A DNA stretch of 64,000 nt from Amylibacter sp. SFDW26 (GTDB taxonomy: Bacteria; Pseudomonadota; Alphaproteobacteria; Rhodobacterales; Rhodobacteraceae): positions 248,001-312,000 of the forward strand of contig NZ_WEIC01000001.1 of the NCBI RefSeq assembly GCF_009184395.1. The letters run 5' to 3'. Below, piece by piece: positions 24,641-33,528 of the stretch. The position numbers were made by a program, and so were the translations under genes. The notes beneath the pieces are model-generated. The model made no database searches and was not told the DNA's origin. It saw only the letters and a list, made by a program, of their open reading frames with translations. How positions within the stretch are numbered: the first letter of the stretch is position 1; each line of letters starts with the position of its first letter.

Positions 24641-25597
24641 TTACTCGAACCAACTATCAACAATTGCCGCATTTTCATCGACCCATTGTGCAGCAAATGC
24701 AGCAGGGTCCTGCTTTTCAACAGCCAATGCATATGTCATCGCGGACAGTGTATCTGTATCTAAGGATACTTTTGCTAACATTGCCGCTGCTTTTGGCTGA
24801 TCTGTCTCTAAAGACGTCGCATAACTGACATTCAAAGTTGCTGTATCCCAAGCGACGCCTGCCGTTGATTTTTCCAACCAACCAGGTGTGGGCGAGGGTG
24901 GTACGATGGTCCATTTGTTGGAGTCGTAAGCGGGCTCTTTGAGGACAACCAGATCATGTTCAGCGAACATGTGGTGTGGGGTGTAACAGAAAAAGACGAT
25001 ATTTTTATTCTCCTGAACTGCGGCGCCCACTTCGGCCAAGGCTTCGACCTCTTCCATAACTTTGAGTGTCATTGTGTTGTCATAGCCATAAGATCGCGCA
25101 CGAATGCGTTCGATGGGGGTTGATCCCCAACCGTCTGCGCCAATCCATATGTCACCTTTGCCGTCACCGTCAGCGTCGAACTTTTGCGCCATACTTGGAT
25201 TGTTCAACTCTTGCAGTTCTACAATCCCAGTTCTTTCTACTGTTCCTTGTGTCACGCACATTGCTTGCGTTCCAATAGCACCGCTTGGGTGCATCTTGAC
25301 GGTTTTCTTGGCATCGACATACTCGCGCTTAAGATGGTCAATGTTGGGCAGCCATGCTTCTGGATGGACATGGATTGAACCAGCGTCCATTGCATCGAAG
25401 ACTGCTTTATTTGACCCAGTTTTAAGTTCGACACTAAGATCAAGTTTGTTTTCTAGTGCCACCTTCAGAACATGAGCCGTGGCTTGAACGGACGGCCAGT
25501 TAGGAACCCCAATGACAACATCGGCAGCAAGTGAGGCCGAGCTATATACTGACATTGCGGCGACGCTGCAAAGCGCCAATAGCTTGTTTGAGTGCAT
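24641..25597 (-). CDS. Glycine betaine/choline-type ABC transporter substrate-binding protein
   Basis: A 318-residue periplasmic binding protein of the OpuAC/ProX type. The signal peptide MHSNKLLALCSVAAMSVYSSASLAA is followed by VVIGVPNWPSVQATAHVLKVAL, SNKAVFDAMDAGSIHVHPEAWLPN and NIVFFCYTPHHMFAEHDLVVL; the many Trp and Tyr residues suit an aromatic box for a quaternary amine. ATG 25597 has GGAGGA 8 nt upstream; the upstream extension is untranslated leader. No permease or ATPase gene is adjacent, so it is an orphan that must work with a remote transporter. Confidence 0.85.
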   Translation of the reverse strand: MHSNKLLALCSVAAMSVYSSASLAADVVIGVPNWPSVQATAHVLKVALENKLDLSVELKTGSNKAVFDAMDAGSIHVHPEAWLPNIDHLKREYVDAKKTVKMHPSGAIGTQAMCVTQGTVERTGIVELQELNNPSMAQKFDADGDGKGDIWIGADGWGSTPIERIRARSYGYDNTMTLKVMEEVEALAEVGAAVQENKNIVFFCYTPHHMFAEHDLVVLKEPAYDSNKWTIVPPSPTPGWLEKSTAGVAWDTATLNVSYATSLETDQPKAAAMLAKVSLDTDTLSAMTYALAVEKQDPAAFAAQWVDENAAIVDSWFE

Positions 25598-25712
25598 ATC
25601 GTATTCCTCCATAATTAGGGTGAATCGATCAACGACATGACTTCGGAGTTGAACCCATACCGTCAATCGTTTGTGGGTTTACTGTATACTAAAAACTGCA
25701 AGATTTCCACTG

Positions 25713-26462
25713 TTAGGCGGAATAAGGGTATTTAGATGGTTTCAACTTTGCACCAAGTGCATCCCAATCTTTCCATGTTGGATACGTTATTGGCGATGTG
25801 TCATTAAGGGACATAAGTCGCTCCACTAAGTTCGATTTGTGTTGTTCAAGACGTAGCTTATTCGTTGCTTCATCATCAGTTGCATATCCGTGGCCCTGAA
25901 CACTTGTAGCTAAAAATGGGGGGAGTATGGTGAACCCCATATAGTGAAGCGAGTATTGTGTGGGCCAAAAGAGTTGGTCTATTTCTCCGCCACGACACCC
26001 TGGCCCTAATGCAACATCTGGAGCGCCGATTGTTGCAGAGCACATTGTTTTCTTACCCTTAAAGTGACCGCGATCATAACGTTTGCTACTTGTGTACAAG
26101 CCACCGCTTACAAAAACGCGGTCTATCCACCCTTTCAAAATAGCAGGGGTGCTGTGCCACCAGATTGGAAATTGGAACATTACGAAATCGGCTTTTTCTA
26201 ACAGTGCAATATGACGCTTAACATCTTCAGGTAATGAGCCGTTGTTATAAGCGTGTCGTTGTTCGCCTAAAGCAGAGAAGGCTTTTGTACTTTCTCTATC
26301 TGTATAATGCGCTGGCCCTTCGCATGCTGCAAAACCTTCCCCGTATAGATCAGCTATCTCAACGGAGTAGCCCTGTTTTTCTAATGTAATTTTGGCAAGG
26401 TCTGCGAGAGCACCATTGAACGAGTTTCGTTCTGGATGGCAGAGGATTATCAGGGCGTTCAT
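25713..26462 (-). CDS. Flavodoxin-fold NAD(P)H quinone oxidoreductase
   Basis: A 249-residue enzyme of the NQO1/MdaB-KefF-like flavodoxin-2 family, which uses FAD or FMN to reduce quinones by two electrons. It shows the phosphate loop ILCHPERNSFNGALA and the flavin segment FVMFQFPIWWHSTPAILKGWIDRVF. The divergent LysR gene starts 94 bp away and is the likely controller, probably answering to an electrophile or quinone. Confidence 0.88.
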   Translation of the reverse strand: MNALIILCHPERNSFNGALADLAKITLEKQGYSVEIADLYGEGFAACEGPAHYTDRESTKAFSALGEQRHAYNNGSLPEDVKRHIALLEKADFVMFQFPIWWHSTPAILKGWIDRVFVSGGLYTSSKRYDRGHFKGKKTMCSATIGAPDVALGPGCRGGEIDQLFWPTQYSLHYMGFTILPPFLATSVQGHGYATDDEATNKLRLEQHKSNLVERLMSLNDTSPITYPTWKDWDALGAKLKPSKYPYSA

Positions 26463-26487
26463 AATGTTTCACCGTATTTTAAAGATT

Positions 26488-26521
26488 GATTATGAAAAAA
26501 TAATCCTTACATTTTTGTAAG
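26488..26521. promoter_or_regulatory. Two adjacent inverted repeats between quinone reductase and lysR
   Basis: GATTAT-GAAAAA-ATAATC (26488-26505) is directly followed by CTTACA-TTTT-TGTAAG (26506-26521). Both are perfect 6-bp arm repeats in the divergent promoter. The first has the T-n11-A symmetry of a LysR recognition site and the second could be the activation site. Confidence 0.5.
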
Positions 26522-26556
26522 TAAATCCGATAAATATGTAATGGTGTATTGCAAAT

Positions 26557-27405
26557 ATGTACAAAGGTCTTTCATGGGATGACATGTGTTTGGTGCATGC
26601 TATCGTCGAAACGGGAACACTTTCAGGGGCATCACGTGTCTTAGGTGTGAGCCACCCTACGGTTTTTAGGAAGTTGAATACTCTTGAAGAGAAGATGGAT
26701 GTTTTGTTTTTCAACAGGGCGCGAAATGGGTATTCTGCCACAGCAGCCGCAGAAGAGGTTCGTGACCTTTATGTGAAGCTCCAAGACGAGGTTAATATGG
26801 TAGAACGCCGTATTGCGGGACGGGACTTACGCCCCTCTGGTACAGTACGGATAACAACAACGGATTCATTGCTTTATGGTTGGCTTACGCCAGTTTTGGC
26901 TGAATTTCACAAAGCTTATACAGATATCACACTGGAAGTTGTTGTTTCAAACGATGTTCTAAATCTTACAAAGCGCGAAGCAGATATAGCGTTGCGCCCA
27001 ATCTCTGCGCCGACAGGGGCTTTGAGTAGTAAGAGGGTGGGAACTATTTCACAGGCCGTATACGGCGCGCGCTTTGATGCCGAACAGTTGAACTGGATTG
27101 GCCCTGACGACAGTATTTTTTATCCAGTTTTACAACATTGGATGGAGAAAACAGGGCATGATAGCAGTTGTGTCTATAGGACGAATTCCGTTTTAGATAT
27201 GTATGTTGCGGTTAAATCTGGAATTGGGAAGTCGGTTTTACCTTGTTATCTTGGAGATAGCAGTTCTGATCTTGTTAAGCATGGTCAGGATATATCTGAG
27301 CTTGCCACCGATTTGTGGTTAATTACGCATCCAGATTTACGGAAAGCGGAACGTGTACGAGTGCTTTTTGAACATATCGCGACTTCTGCTTTGGCATTCC
27401 CATAG
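26557..27405 (+). CDS. LysR family transcriptional regulator
   Basis: A 282-residue LysR-type regulator. The N-terminal helix-turn-helix (MCLVHAIVETGTLSGASRVLGVSHPTVFRKLNTLEEKM) is followed by a periplasmic-binding-like effector domain (about 90-282). It is divergent from the quinone reductase gene with two inverted repeats between, so control of that gene and itself is likely. Effector unknown. Confidence 0.9.
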   Translation: MYKGLSWDDMCLVHAIVETGTLSGASRVLGVSHPTVFRKLNTLEEKMDVLFFNRARNGYSATAAAEEVRDLYVKLQDEVNMVERRIAGRDLRPSGTVRITTTDSLLYGWLTPVLAEFHKAYTDITLEVVVSNDVLNLTKREADIALRPISAPTGALSSKRVGTISQAVYGARFDAEQLNWIGPDDSIFYPVLQHWMEKTGHDSSCVYRTNSVLDMYVAVKSGIGKSVLPCYLGDSSSDLVKHGQDISELATDLWLITHPDLRKAERVRVLFEHIATSALAFP

Positions 27406-27490
27406 ATTGTAATTCGGGTTGCGCATATCTTCTGCTGGTAAATTGACAAAAGAATTTGGCGGGTTACTTTTTGTATGAGGAGGTTTGCAA

Positions 27491-27778
27491 ATGGATCAAC
27501 ATTCGATTGCCGTTGGAAAACTCAAGAATATTGGGCCGACTGTTGCTCGCCGTTTAAATGAAATAGGTATTCATTCGAAAAGTGACCTTGAAAGGGTCGG
27601 TGTGGTTACCGCATATTGCGAGGTTAAACAGCGATATCCAGAGGCAAGCATTCCCGTATGCTATTATCTTTATTCTTTGGAAGGGGCGTTGAAAAATCAG
27701 CATTGGGATGAAATCGGTGATGATGTAAAGCTTTCGCTTAAGGAACGTGCCAATCGTTTTTGGAATGCTCTGAGCTAA
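27491..27778 (+). CDS. TfoX C-terminal domain protein
   Basis: A 95-residue protein made only of the TfoX C-terminal (helix-hairpin-helix-like) domain: LKNIGPTVARRLNEIGIHSKSDLERVGVVTAY ... LYSLEGALKNQHWDEI. The N-terminal domain of full TfoX competence regulators is missing. ATG 27491 follows GAGGAGG by 7 nt. The role of such short proteins is not established; DNA binding through the hairpin motif is plausible. Confidence 0.8.
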   Translation: MDQHSIAVGKLKNIGPTVARRLNEIGIHSKSDLERVGVVTAYCEVKQRYPEASIPVCYYLYSLEGALKNQHWDEIGDDVKLSLKERANRFWNALS

Positions 27779-27928
27779 AAATACGGACAGAGATATACCT
27801 GCGGACGTTTAGGTCTTATTGAATTTTGACACGTGCATGTCACACAGCCAAACTTCTGCCCATATCAGGGCTTAACACGGGCCTAATCCCTGCGTATAAG
27901 GCGCGTGAAGACAACTTGGACGACCAAA

Positions 27929-28522
27929 ATGCGGACAGCTAAAATCAGCCGTGATACGGCAGAGACAAAGATCAGTGTCGAGATTAATCTTGATGGCACT
28001 GGTGTGTATGACAATGAAACAGGTGTGGGCTTTTTTGACCATATGCTGGATCAACTGTCGCGCCATGCTTTGATTGATATGAAAGTGCGTGCCAAGGGTG
28101 ATTTGCACATTGATGAACACCACACGGTGGAAGATGTGGGCATTGCGCTGGGCAAGGCTTTGTCTCAGGCTGTTGGTGATAAAAAAGGTATCCGCCGTTA
28201 TGGTTCTTGCCTGTTGCCAATGGATGATGCTTTGGTGCGTTCTGCGCTGGATATTTCTGGGCGTCCATATTTGGTTTGGAATGTTGAGATTCCAACAGCC
28301 AAAATCGGGACGTTTGATACAGAGCTTGTACGTGAATTTTTCACGGCATTCGCGATGCAAGGCGGTTTGACGTTGCACGTGGAAAGCTTGGATGGGTTTA
28401 ACAGCCACCATATTGTGGAAGCGGCGTTTAAATCTGTGGCGCAAGCGTTGCGTGTGGCGCTGGAAACAGATCCGCGCAAAGCCAATGATATTCCTTCTAC
28501 CAAAGGGACTTTGTCCGAATGA
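27929..28522 (+). CDS. hisB: Imidazoleglycerol-phosphate dehydratase
   Basis: A 197-residue monofunctional HisB dehydratase of histidine synthesis. Metal-binding histidine motifs are [30 protein letters not shown] and [21 protein letters not shown] 27929 ([15 protein letters not shown]) fits the family start; the ribosome binding site is weak. It opens the his operon and overlaps hisH by ATGA. Confidence 0.95.
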   Translation: MRTAKISRDTAETKISVEINLDGTGVYDNETGVGFFDHMLDQLSRHALIDMKVRAKGDLHIDEHHTVEDVGIALGKALSQAVGDKKGIRRYGSCLLPMDDALVRSALDISGRPYLVWNVEIPTAKIGTFDTELVREFFTAFAMQGGLTLHVESLDGFNSHHIVEAAFKSVAQALRVALETDPRKANDIPSTKGTLSE

Positions 28523-29154
28523 CCACTGTTATTGTTGATTACAATTCGGGTAATTTACGATCAGCTGAGAAAAGTTTCCAACGCATGGCATCCGAATTGG
28601 ATGCGGGTGATGTGATTGTGACGGCTGATCCTGATGTGGTGCGCAAAGCGGACCGTGTTGTTTTGCCAGGTGTCGGGGCTTTTGCTGATTGTCGCCGTGA
28701 GTTGGGCGCAATCGATGGATTGTTTGGTGCGTGCGAAGAGCATGTAAAATCGGGCGACCCTTTCATGGGCATTTGTGTGGGTATGCAAATGATGGCCACA
28801 GTGGGGCGTGAGCATGGGGACCATGCTGGGTTTGACTGGATCAAGGGTGAGGTTGTGAAACTGGCACCTGCGAATGACAGTCTGAAAATCCCACATATGG
28901 GGTGGAATGCTTTGGATAATATCGCGGATCACGCGGTGTTGGATGGCATTACTGCACAAGACCACGTTTATTTTGTGCACAGTTATCACCTGTTACCAGA
29001 AAATCCTGATGATCTGTTGGCAACGGTTGAATATGGTGAAGCGATCACTGCTGTTGTCGGACGTGATAATATCATAGGCACGCAGTTTCACCCTGAAAAA
29101 AGCCAAGCGACGGGTTTGAAGTTGATTGGCAACTTCCTGAAATGGGCGCCTTGA
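28519..29154 (+). CDS. hisH: Imidazole glycerol phosphate synthase, glutaminase subunit
   Basis: A 211-residue class I glutamine amidotransferase that feeds ammonia to HisF. The nucleophile cysteine is in [11 protein letters not shown], and the His-Glu pair in [14 protein letters not shown]. It begins [20 protein letters not shown]. Translationally coupled to hisB; its partner hisF lies 1.8 kb downstream. Confidence 0.95.
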   Translation: MTTVIVDYNSGNLRSAEKSFQRMASELDAGDVIVTADPDVVRKADRVVLPGVGAFADCRRELGAIDGLFGACEEHVKSGDPFMGICVGMQMMATVGREHGDHAGFDWIKGEVVKLAPANDSLKIPHMGWNALDNIADHAVLDGITAQDHVYFVHSYHLLPENPDDLLATVEYGEAITAVVGRDNIIGTQFHPEKSQATGLKLIGNFLKWAP

Positions 29155-29155
29155 T

Positions 29156-29638
29156 TTGAGACCGTCAATTGCAGAATTGATTTCTCAGTTTCCGCATGAG
29201 GGACAGGTTGATTGGATTGGGGTGCGTCCTGAACGTAAAGCGACGTTATTAGAGCCGACTTCTGTTCAAGCGCGGTTTATTGGGTTGGAGGGCGATCACC
29301 GATCTACGGCGGGAAAACGCGCGGTGACGTTGATACAAACTGAACATTTGGATTTGATCCGCAGATTTGTCAGATCAGATGACATCACTTTTGCGGATTT
29401 ACGTCGGAATATTGCTGTGAGTGGGGTCAATCTGTTGGCGTTGCGCCGTCAGATGATTGTGATTGGTGGTGCGGTTTTGCGTATCTCTGGCCCCTGTGCG
29501 CCGTGTAGCCGTATGGAAACTATTATGGGGCAGGGCGGGTATAATGCCATGCGTGGGCATGGCGGTGTAACTGCTGAGGTTGTTACCGAAGGTTTGATAT
29601 CTATAGGCGATAGCGTTCGTCATCAACTTGATGATTAG
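29156..29638 (+). CDS. MOSC-domain protein
   Basis: A 160-residue single MOSC domain (molybdenum cofactor sulfurase C-terminal-like). Seen: IGVRPERKATL, GDHRSTAGKRAVTLIQTEHL, LRRNIAVSGVNLLALRRQMIVIGGAVLRISGPCAPCSRME with the conserved cysteine(s), and NAMRGHGGVTAEV. Such proteins are thought to bind molybdenum cofactor or carry sulfur. The only suitable start is TTG at 29156, one base after the hisH stop and without a clear ribosome binding site, so translation probably depends on hisH. It has no known link to histidine. Confidence 0.85.
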   Translation: MRPSIAELISQFPHEGQVDWIGVRPERKATLLEPTSVQARFIGLEGDHRSTAGKRAVTLIQTEHLDLIRRFVRSDDITFADLRRNIAVSGVNLLALRRQMIVIGGAVLRISGPCAPCSRMETIMGQGGYNAMRGHGGVTAEVVTEGLISIGDSVRHQLDD

Positions 29639-29645
29639 GCAATAA

Positions 29646-29679
29646 AAAACCAGCCAGTTGAGAACAACGAGCTGGTTTT
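29646..29679. terminator. Bidirectional terminator between MOSC and DUF2147 genes
   Basis: AAAACCAGC (29646-29654) pairs with GCTGGTTTT (29671-29679), giving a stem with T runs for both convergent genes. It splits the his region into hisBH-MOSC and hisAFE transcription units. Confidence 0.75.
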
Positions 29680-29697
29680 GAATTCATATAGAAACGT

Positions 29698-30087
29698 TTA
29701 CTTAACGCGTGTCCATTTACCGCCGTCACGACAGATTGGACCAATGCAGCCTTTGATTGCCAATGTATTGCCGCTCAACTGCATTTTAGATTTATACGTT
29801 TTGTCACGATCTGGTGACCAAACTTTGCCGCCAGCGTAATAGCCGTCGCCTTGGTTTGTCATATTCCAGATGATGTTTTTACCAACGTTGTCTGATTTTA
29901 ACTCACTGCCATCTGGGTTGAAGGATTTCACCAACTTACCACAAATTGTGTCGCCGCATTGTGCAACTGCGATATGGCCGAAGTTTCCGTTGTCGTCCTT
30001 AGCTGTTTTCCATGTGCCGAATACATCGTCAGCAAATGCAGGCGCTGTCATTAGAGCCGCTGTTGCGATTAATGCTAGTTTTTTCAT
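29698..30087 (-). CDS. Secreted DUF2147 protein
   Basis: A 129-residue protein with signal peptide MKKLALIATAALMTAPAFA and one DUF2147 domain: VFGTWKTAKDDNGNFGHIAVAQCGDTICGKLVKSF, GGKVWSPDRDKTYKSKMQLSGNTLAIKGCIGPICRDGGKWTRV. Two cysteine pairs probably form disulfides. The family is a small beta-barrel, lipocalin-like fold, without proven function. GGGAG before the ATG is clear. It opposes the his genes and sits between hisH and hisA. Confidence 0.88.
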   Translation of the reverse strand: MKKLALIATAALMTAPAFADDVFGTWKTAKDDNGNFGHIAVAQCGDTICGKLVKSFNPDGSELKSDNVGKNIIWNMTNQGDGYYAGGKVWSPDRDKTYKSKMQLSGNTLAIKGCIGPICRDGGKWTRVK

Positions 30088-30227
30088 GATTATGTCTCCC
30101 TTAATCCTGCATAGCTTGCAAAATCACCCCTTGGTGCGTCAAGAAGAACGTTAGGTTACATCACTCTTTGCAATCCTTCGCCGATCAGGTATCAGGCATC
30201 AAAATCACGTTAATTACAGGTAAAACC

Positions 30228-30950
30228 ATGATCCTATACCCCGCAATCGACCTTAAAGACGGTAACTGCGTACGTTTGTACAAAGGGGAAATGGAGCAAG
30301 CGACTGTTTTTAATGATAATCCAGCGGCTCAAGCCCAAGCTTTTGCTGATGCAGGTTGTGAATGGTTGCACTTGGTCGATTTGAACGGCGCCTTTGCGGG
30401 CGAACCAGTGAATGCGGCACCTGTTGAAGAGATTCTAAAGACTGTAAAGGTACCAGCACAATTGGGTGGCGGGATCAGGGATTTAGGCACAATCGAGACT
30501 TGGTTGGAAAAAGGCTTGTCTCGTGTGATCCTTGGCACTGTGGCTGTTGAGAACCCTGAATTGGTGCGTGAAGCCGCACGTAAGTTTGAAGGTCATGTCG
30601 CTGTGGGTATTGATGCGCGTAACGGGATGGTTGCGACACGTGGCTGGGCCGAGGAAACAGATGTAGAGATCACAGATCTTGCGCGTCAGTTTGAAGATGC
30701 CGGTGTGGCGGCGATTATTTACACAGACATCAACCGCGATGGTGCCATGCAGGGGCCGAATGTAGAAGCAACGGCTGCCTTGGCGCATGCCGTGTCTATC
30801 CCTGTGATTGCTTCGGGTGGTGTGTCCTCTATGGATGATCTGCGCGCTTTGAAAGATTGCGGTGCACCGCTGGACGGGGCAATTTCTGGGCGTGCGCTTT
30901 ATGATGGTGCTATTAACGTGCCAGAAGCAGCCGCATTGCTGAAAGGTTAA
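30228..30950 (+). CDS. hisA: ProFAR isomerase
   Basis: A 240-residue TIM barrel that isomerises ProFAR to PRFAR. Catalytic aspartates are in [17 protein letters not shown] and [15 protein letters not shown]; phosphate-binding strands GGGIRD and ASGGVSS are present. ATG 30228 starts the family N terminus MILYPAID; the frame upstream is filler. First gene of the hisA-hisF-hisE unit. Confidence 0.95.
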   Translation: MILYPAIDLKDGNCVRLYKGEMEQATVFNDNPAAQAQAFADAGCEWLHLVDLNGAFAGEPVNAAPVEEILKTVKVPAQLGGGIRDLGTIETWLEKGLSRVILGTVAVENPELVREAARKFEGHVAVGIDARNGMVATRGWAEETDVEITDLARQFEDAGVAAIIYTDINRDGAMQGPNVEATAALAHAVSIPVIASGGVSSMDDLRALKDCGAPLDGAISGRALYDGAINVPEAAALLKG

Positions 30951-30955
30951 TACCT

Positions 30956-31714
30956 ATGCTCAAAACACGCATCATCCCTTGTTTAGACGTCAAAGACGGC
31001 CGTGTGGTCAAAGGGGTTAACTTTGTTGATCTGATTGATGCAGGCGATCCAGTGGAGAGTGCCAAGGCTTATGATGCCGCTGGTGCGGATGAATTGTGTT
31101 TTCTGGATATTGCCGCAACTGTTGAAAATCGTGGTACGATGTTTGATGTGGCGCGGCGTACAGCAGAGCAATGCTTTATGCCGCTGACCATTGGTGGCGG
31201 TGTGCGCGTGCCCGAAGATGTACGCAATCTGTTATTGGCTGGTGCGGACAAGGTTAGCTTTAACTCTGCTGCTGTTGCTAACCCAGAAGTGGTGGCAGAC
31301 AGTGCAAATCGGTTTGGTTCCCAATGTATTGTGGTGGCGATTGATGCAAAGACCGTATCACCCGGTAAGTGGGAAATCTTTACCCATGGTGGGCGCAAAG
31401 GTACGGGTATTGATGCGATTGAGTTTGCCAAGCTTGTTGAAAGTAAAGGGGCAGGGGAAATTTTGCTGACCAGCATGGATCGTGATGGCACACGCGATGG
31501 CTATAATCTGCCTTTGACGCGTGCAATTGCGGATGCGGTAGGCATTCCTGTGATTGCTTCGGGTGGTGTTGGTAACTTGGATCACTTGGTTGCAGGTGTG
31601 ACCGAAGGGCATGCTTCTGCGGTTTTAGCGGCTTCTATCTTCCATTTTGGCGATTACACGATAAAAGAAGCAAAAGAGCATATGGCTGCGGCTGGTGTTC
31701 CTGTAAGATTATAG
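30956..31714 (+). CDS. hisF: Imidazole glycerol phosphate synthase, cyclase subunit
   Basis: A 252-residue TIM barrel, the synthase partner of HisH. Catalytic aspartates lie in [18 protein letters not shown] and [14 protein letters not shown], with phosphate loops GGGVRVP and ASGGVGN. It makes imidazole glycerol phosphate and AICAR. It starts 5 nt after hisA. Confidence 0.96.
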   Translation: MLKTRIIPCLDVKDGRVVKGVNFVDLIDAGDPVESAKAYDAAGADELCFLDIAATVENRGTMFDVARRTAEQCFMPLTIGGGVRVPEDVRNLLLAGADKVSFNSAAVANPEVVADSANRFGSQCIVVAIDAKTVSPGKWEIFTHGGRKGTGIDAIEFAKLVESKGAGEILLTSMDRDGTRDGYNLPLTRAIADAVGIPVIASGGVGNLDHLVAGVTEGHASAVLAASIFHFGDYTIKEAKEHMAAAGVPVRL

Positions 31715-31723
31715 AGATAGATC

Positions 31724-32041
31724 ATGGCAAATGTCCTAACGCGCCTTGCGCGCACAATTGAAAGTCGCAAAGGCGAGGATGAAGCAAAATCCTATGCTGC
31801 TAAATTGTTCAAACGCGGCCCTGAAAAATGTGCCGAGAAATTTGGCGAAGAAGCCATTGAAGCGATCATTGCAGCGACTAAGGGTGATAAACAGAACCTA
31901 AAAGAAGAAGCGGCAGATGTGATTTTTCACCTGTTTGTTATGCTGTCTTCGCGTGGTGTTTCCCTTGACGATGTATTGGAAGAGCTGGAACGCCGCGAAG
32001 GCACATCAGGTATTATTGAAAAACAGAACCGAAAGAAATAA
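31724..32041 (+). CDS. hisE: Phosphoribosyl-ATP pyrophosphatase
   Basis: A 105-residue all-alpha MazG-like HisE. Motifs: SYAAKLFKRGPEKCAEKFGEEAIEAIIAATKGD and LKEEAADVIFHLFVMLSSRGV, whose Glu and Asp residues bind magnesium. Separate from HisI, which is not in the window. Confidence 0.94.
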   Translation: MANVLTRLARTIESRKGEDEAKSYAAKLFKRGPEKCAEKFGEEAIEAIIAATKGDKQNLKEEAADVIFHLFVMLSSRGVSLDDVLEELERREGTSGIIEKQNRKK

Positions 32042-32044
32042 TCT

Positions 32045-33034
32045 TTAACGCAGCCAGAGGTTGCGTTTCTTGATGCGTTGACGAATAGCTTGTTCTTTGC
32101 GCGGTAGGTTATCACGGTCAAACATTTCACGAATGATTTCAGTGCCTTTTCTTTGGAATACCAATTTACGATAGGCTTCTGATTTTTTCATGACCTTTTT
32201 AATTTTATTTGGTGCGACTGCACGCTCTAAAGCGTCGATAGCTTCATCGGATTCTCGAGCATACAACAGGGGTAATGTACGGTAATGACAGGCAACCTCA
32301 CCATCCAATTGTAATTGAGACTCCGTGGGGCGCCCACCGCCCAGTTTACTGATCACAAGGGGTAGGGCGACTTGGTCTAACCATGGATTAAACTCTTGTG
32401 TGCAAACTTCATAGGGTGGATCGCGCATGATTTCAGTGGCGTAATTCAAGAAATGGTCTGCAAATTCGTGTGGGCATTTATAAAAGAACCACCCTGCATT
32501 GAAATACATATAACGTTCCCAATATTCATCAGGTTTGGTCATATCCAATGATTTTTCAAAATCTAGATCGAACTTATCGTACAAAGATTTCCATGTATCT
32601 GCGTAGCCTGGGCCATAAAGGTCAATTTCAGGCCAGGTGTTTGTGCGACGCATCGAGGCGGCTGGGCGATCAAAGTCGAAATCAACCTCATTTAGGCGAC
32701 CTGTAAAGAGTGTATCTGTATCAAAGAAGATAAAAGGTTCACCTTTTGGCAGGGCCGTTAAGCCAACAATTTTATTACCGTATGGGTAATCGCTGCCAAA
32801 GACGTGGTTATTAAATGGGACTATTTCAGCGTCAAAACCTTCTAAGAGGCGGCGAATTTCATCACTGTCGATGGTTGGATCATAATTCCAGTTTTCAGTG
32901 TGCTGTGGTTCGCCAAAGATCAAACGGCCTTTGAAATTTGGGTGTTTATGGCGAAATGTTGCAGCGAAAGTCACAGCTTCATATTGTAATCGTCCACCTT
33001 GTATTATTGCGAAAACATTAAATTTATTTGCCAC
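32045..33034 (-). CDS. Glycosyltransferase-like protein
   Basis: A 329-residue cytoplasmic protein that looks like a GT-A fold nucleotide-sugar transferase: early strand NVFAIIQGGRLQYEAVTFAATFR, a clear DxD-type motif in PFIFFDTDTLFTG, and MYFNAGWFFYKCPHEFADHFL where GT8-like enzymes place the acceptor region. The C terminus is basic and helical. It is convergent with hisE (3-bp gap). Neighbours give no hint of the sugar or acceptor; assignment rests on the DxD motif and general layout. Confidence 0.55.
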   Translation of the reverse strand: MANKFNVFAIIQGGRLQYEAVTFAATFRHKHPNFKGRLIFGEPQHTENWNYDPTIDSDEIRRLLEGFDAEIVPFNNHVFGSDYPYGNKIVGLTALPKGEPFIFFDTDTLFTGRLNEVDFDFDRPAASMRRTNTWPEIDLYGPGYADTWKSLYDKFDLDFEKSLDMTKPDEYWERYMYFNAGWFFYKCPHEFADHFLNYATEIMRDPPYEVCTQEFNPWLDQVALPLVISKLGGGRPTESQLQLDGEVACHYRTLPLLYARESDEAIDALERAVAPNKIKKVMKKSEAYRKLVFQRKGTEIIREMFDRDNLPRKEQAIRQRIKKRNLWLR

Positions 33035-33123
33035 TGGATGCTCGTCTTTTATTCTATTTTCTAATGTATAGACACAGACGCGAAAAATTGGAATGCTATA
33101 GATAGTTATATGGGGGATTTTCT

Positions 33124-33528
33124 ATGAAGCGCCTTTTGGTTTTGGCAGTATTGATATTGCCGACTACAGGTTTTGCGCAGTTGTTAGATGCTGCGAAAGT
33201 GCGTCCAATACTGAATATCACGAAAACACAATGGGTTGCTGTTCGTGAATGGGAAGGACGCGATCTGTTGTATTTCACACATCTTTTGACATGGCGATGC
33301 GGTTTGACGCGGATTGAGTATAGCGTGAATTCAACGGCTGCAGACCAAGTGTGGCGGTTTACACCATGCGATCCATCTGCGGCAAACCCAATGGCATTGC
33401 CACCTGAGCAGGTGATTTACAGGGGGTATGAGCTGAAATCTATTCAGAATGTAACGGTTAAAATCACTTATGATGATGGTGATACGGATATGATCAGTTA
33501 TGATCGGAAAGCCATTCAAATTCAGTGA
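33124..33528 (+). CDS. Secreted hypothetical protein
   Basis: A 134-residue protein with signal peptide MKRLLVLAVLILPTTGFA. The mature part is a small beta-rich domain with one cysteine pair (WRCGLTRIEYSVN and FTPCDPSA) and the end VKITYDDGDTDMISYDRKAIQIQ. I do not recognise a named family. It is divergent from the glycosyltransferase-like gene and convergent with the DadA-like gene, with no gap. Confidence 0.7.
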   Translation: MKRLLVLAVLILPTTGFAQLLDAAKVRPILNITKTQWVAVREWEGRDLLYFTHLLTWRCGLTRIEYSVNSTAADQVWRFTPCDPSAANPMALPPEQVIYRGYELKSIQNVTVKITYDDGDTDMISYDRKAIQIQ

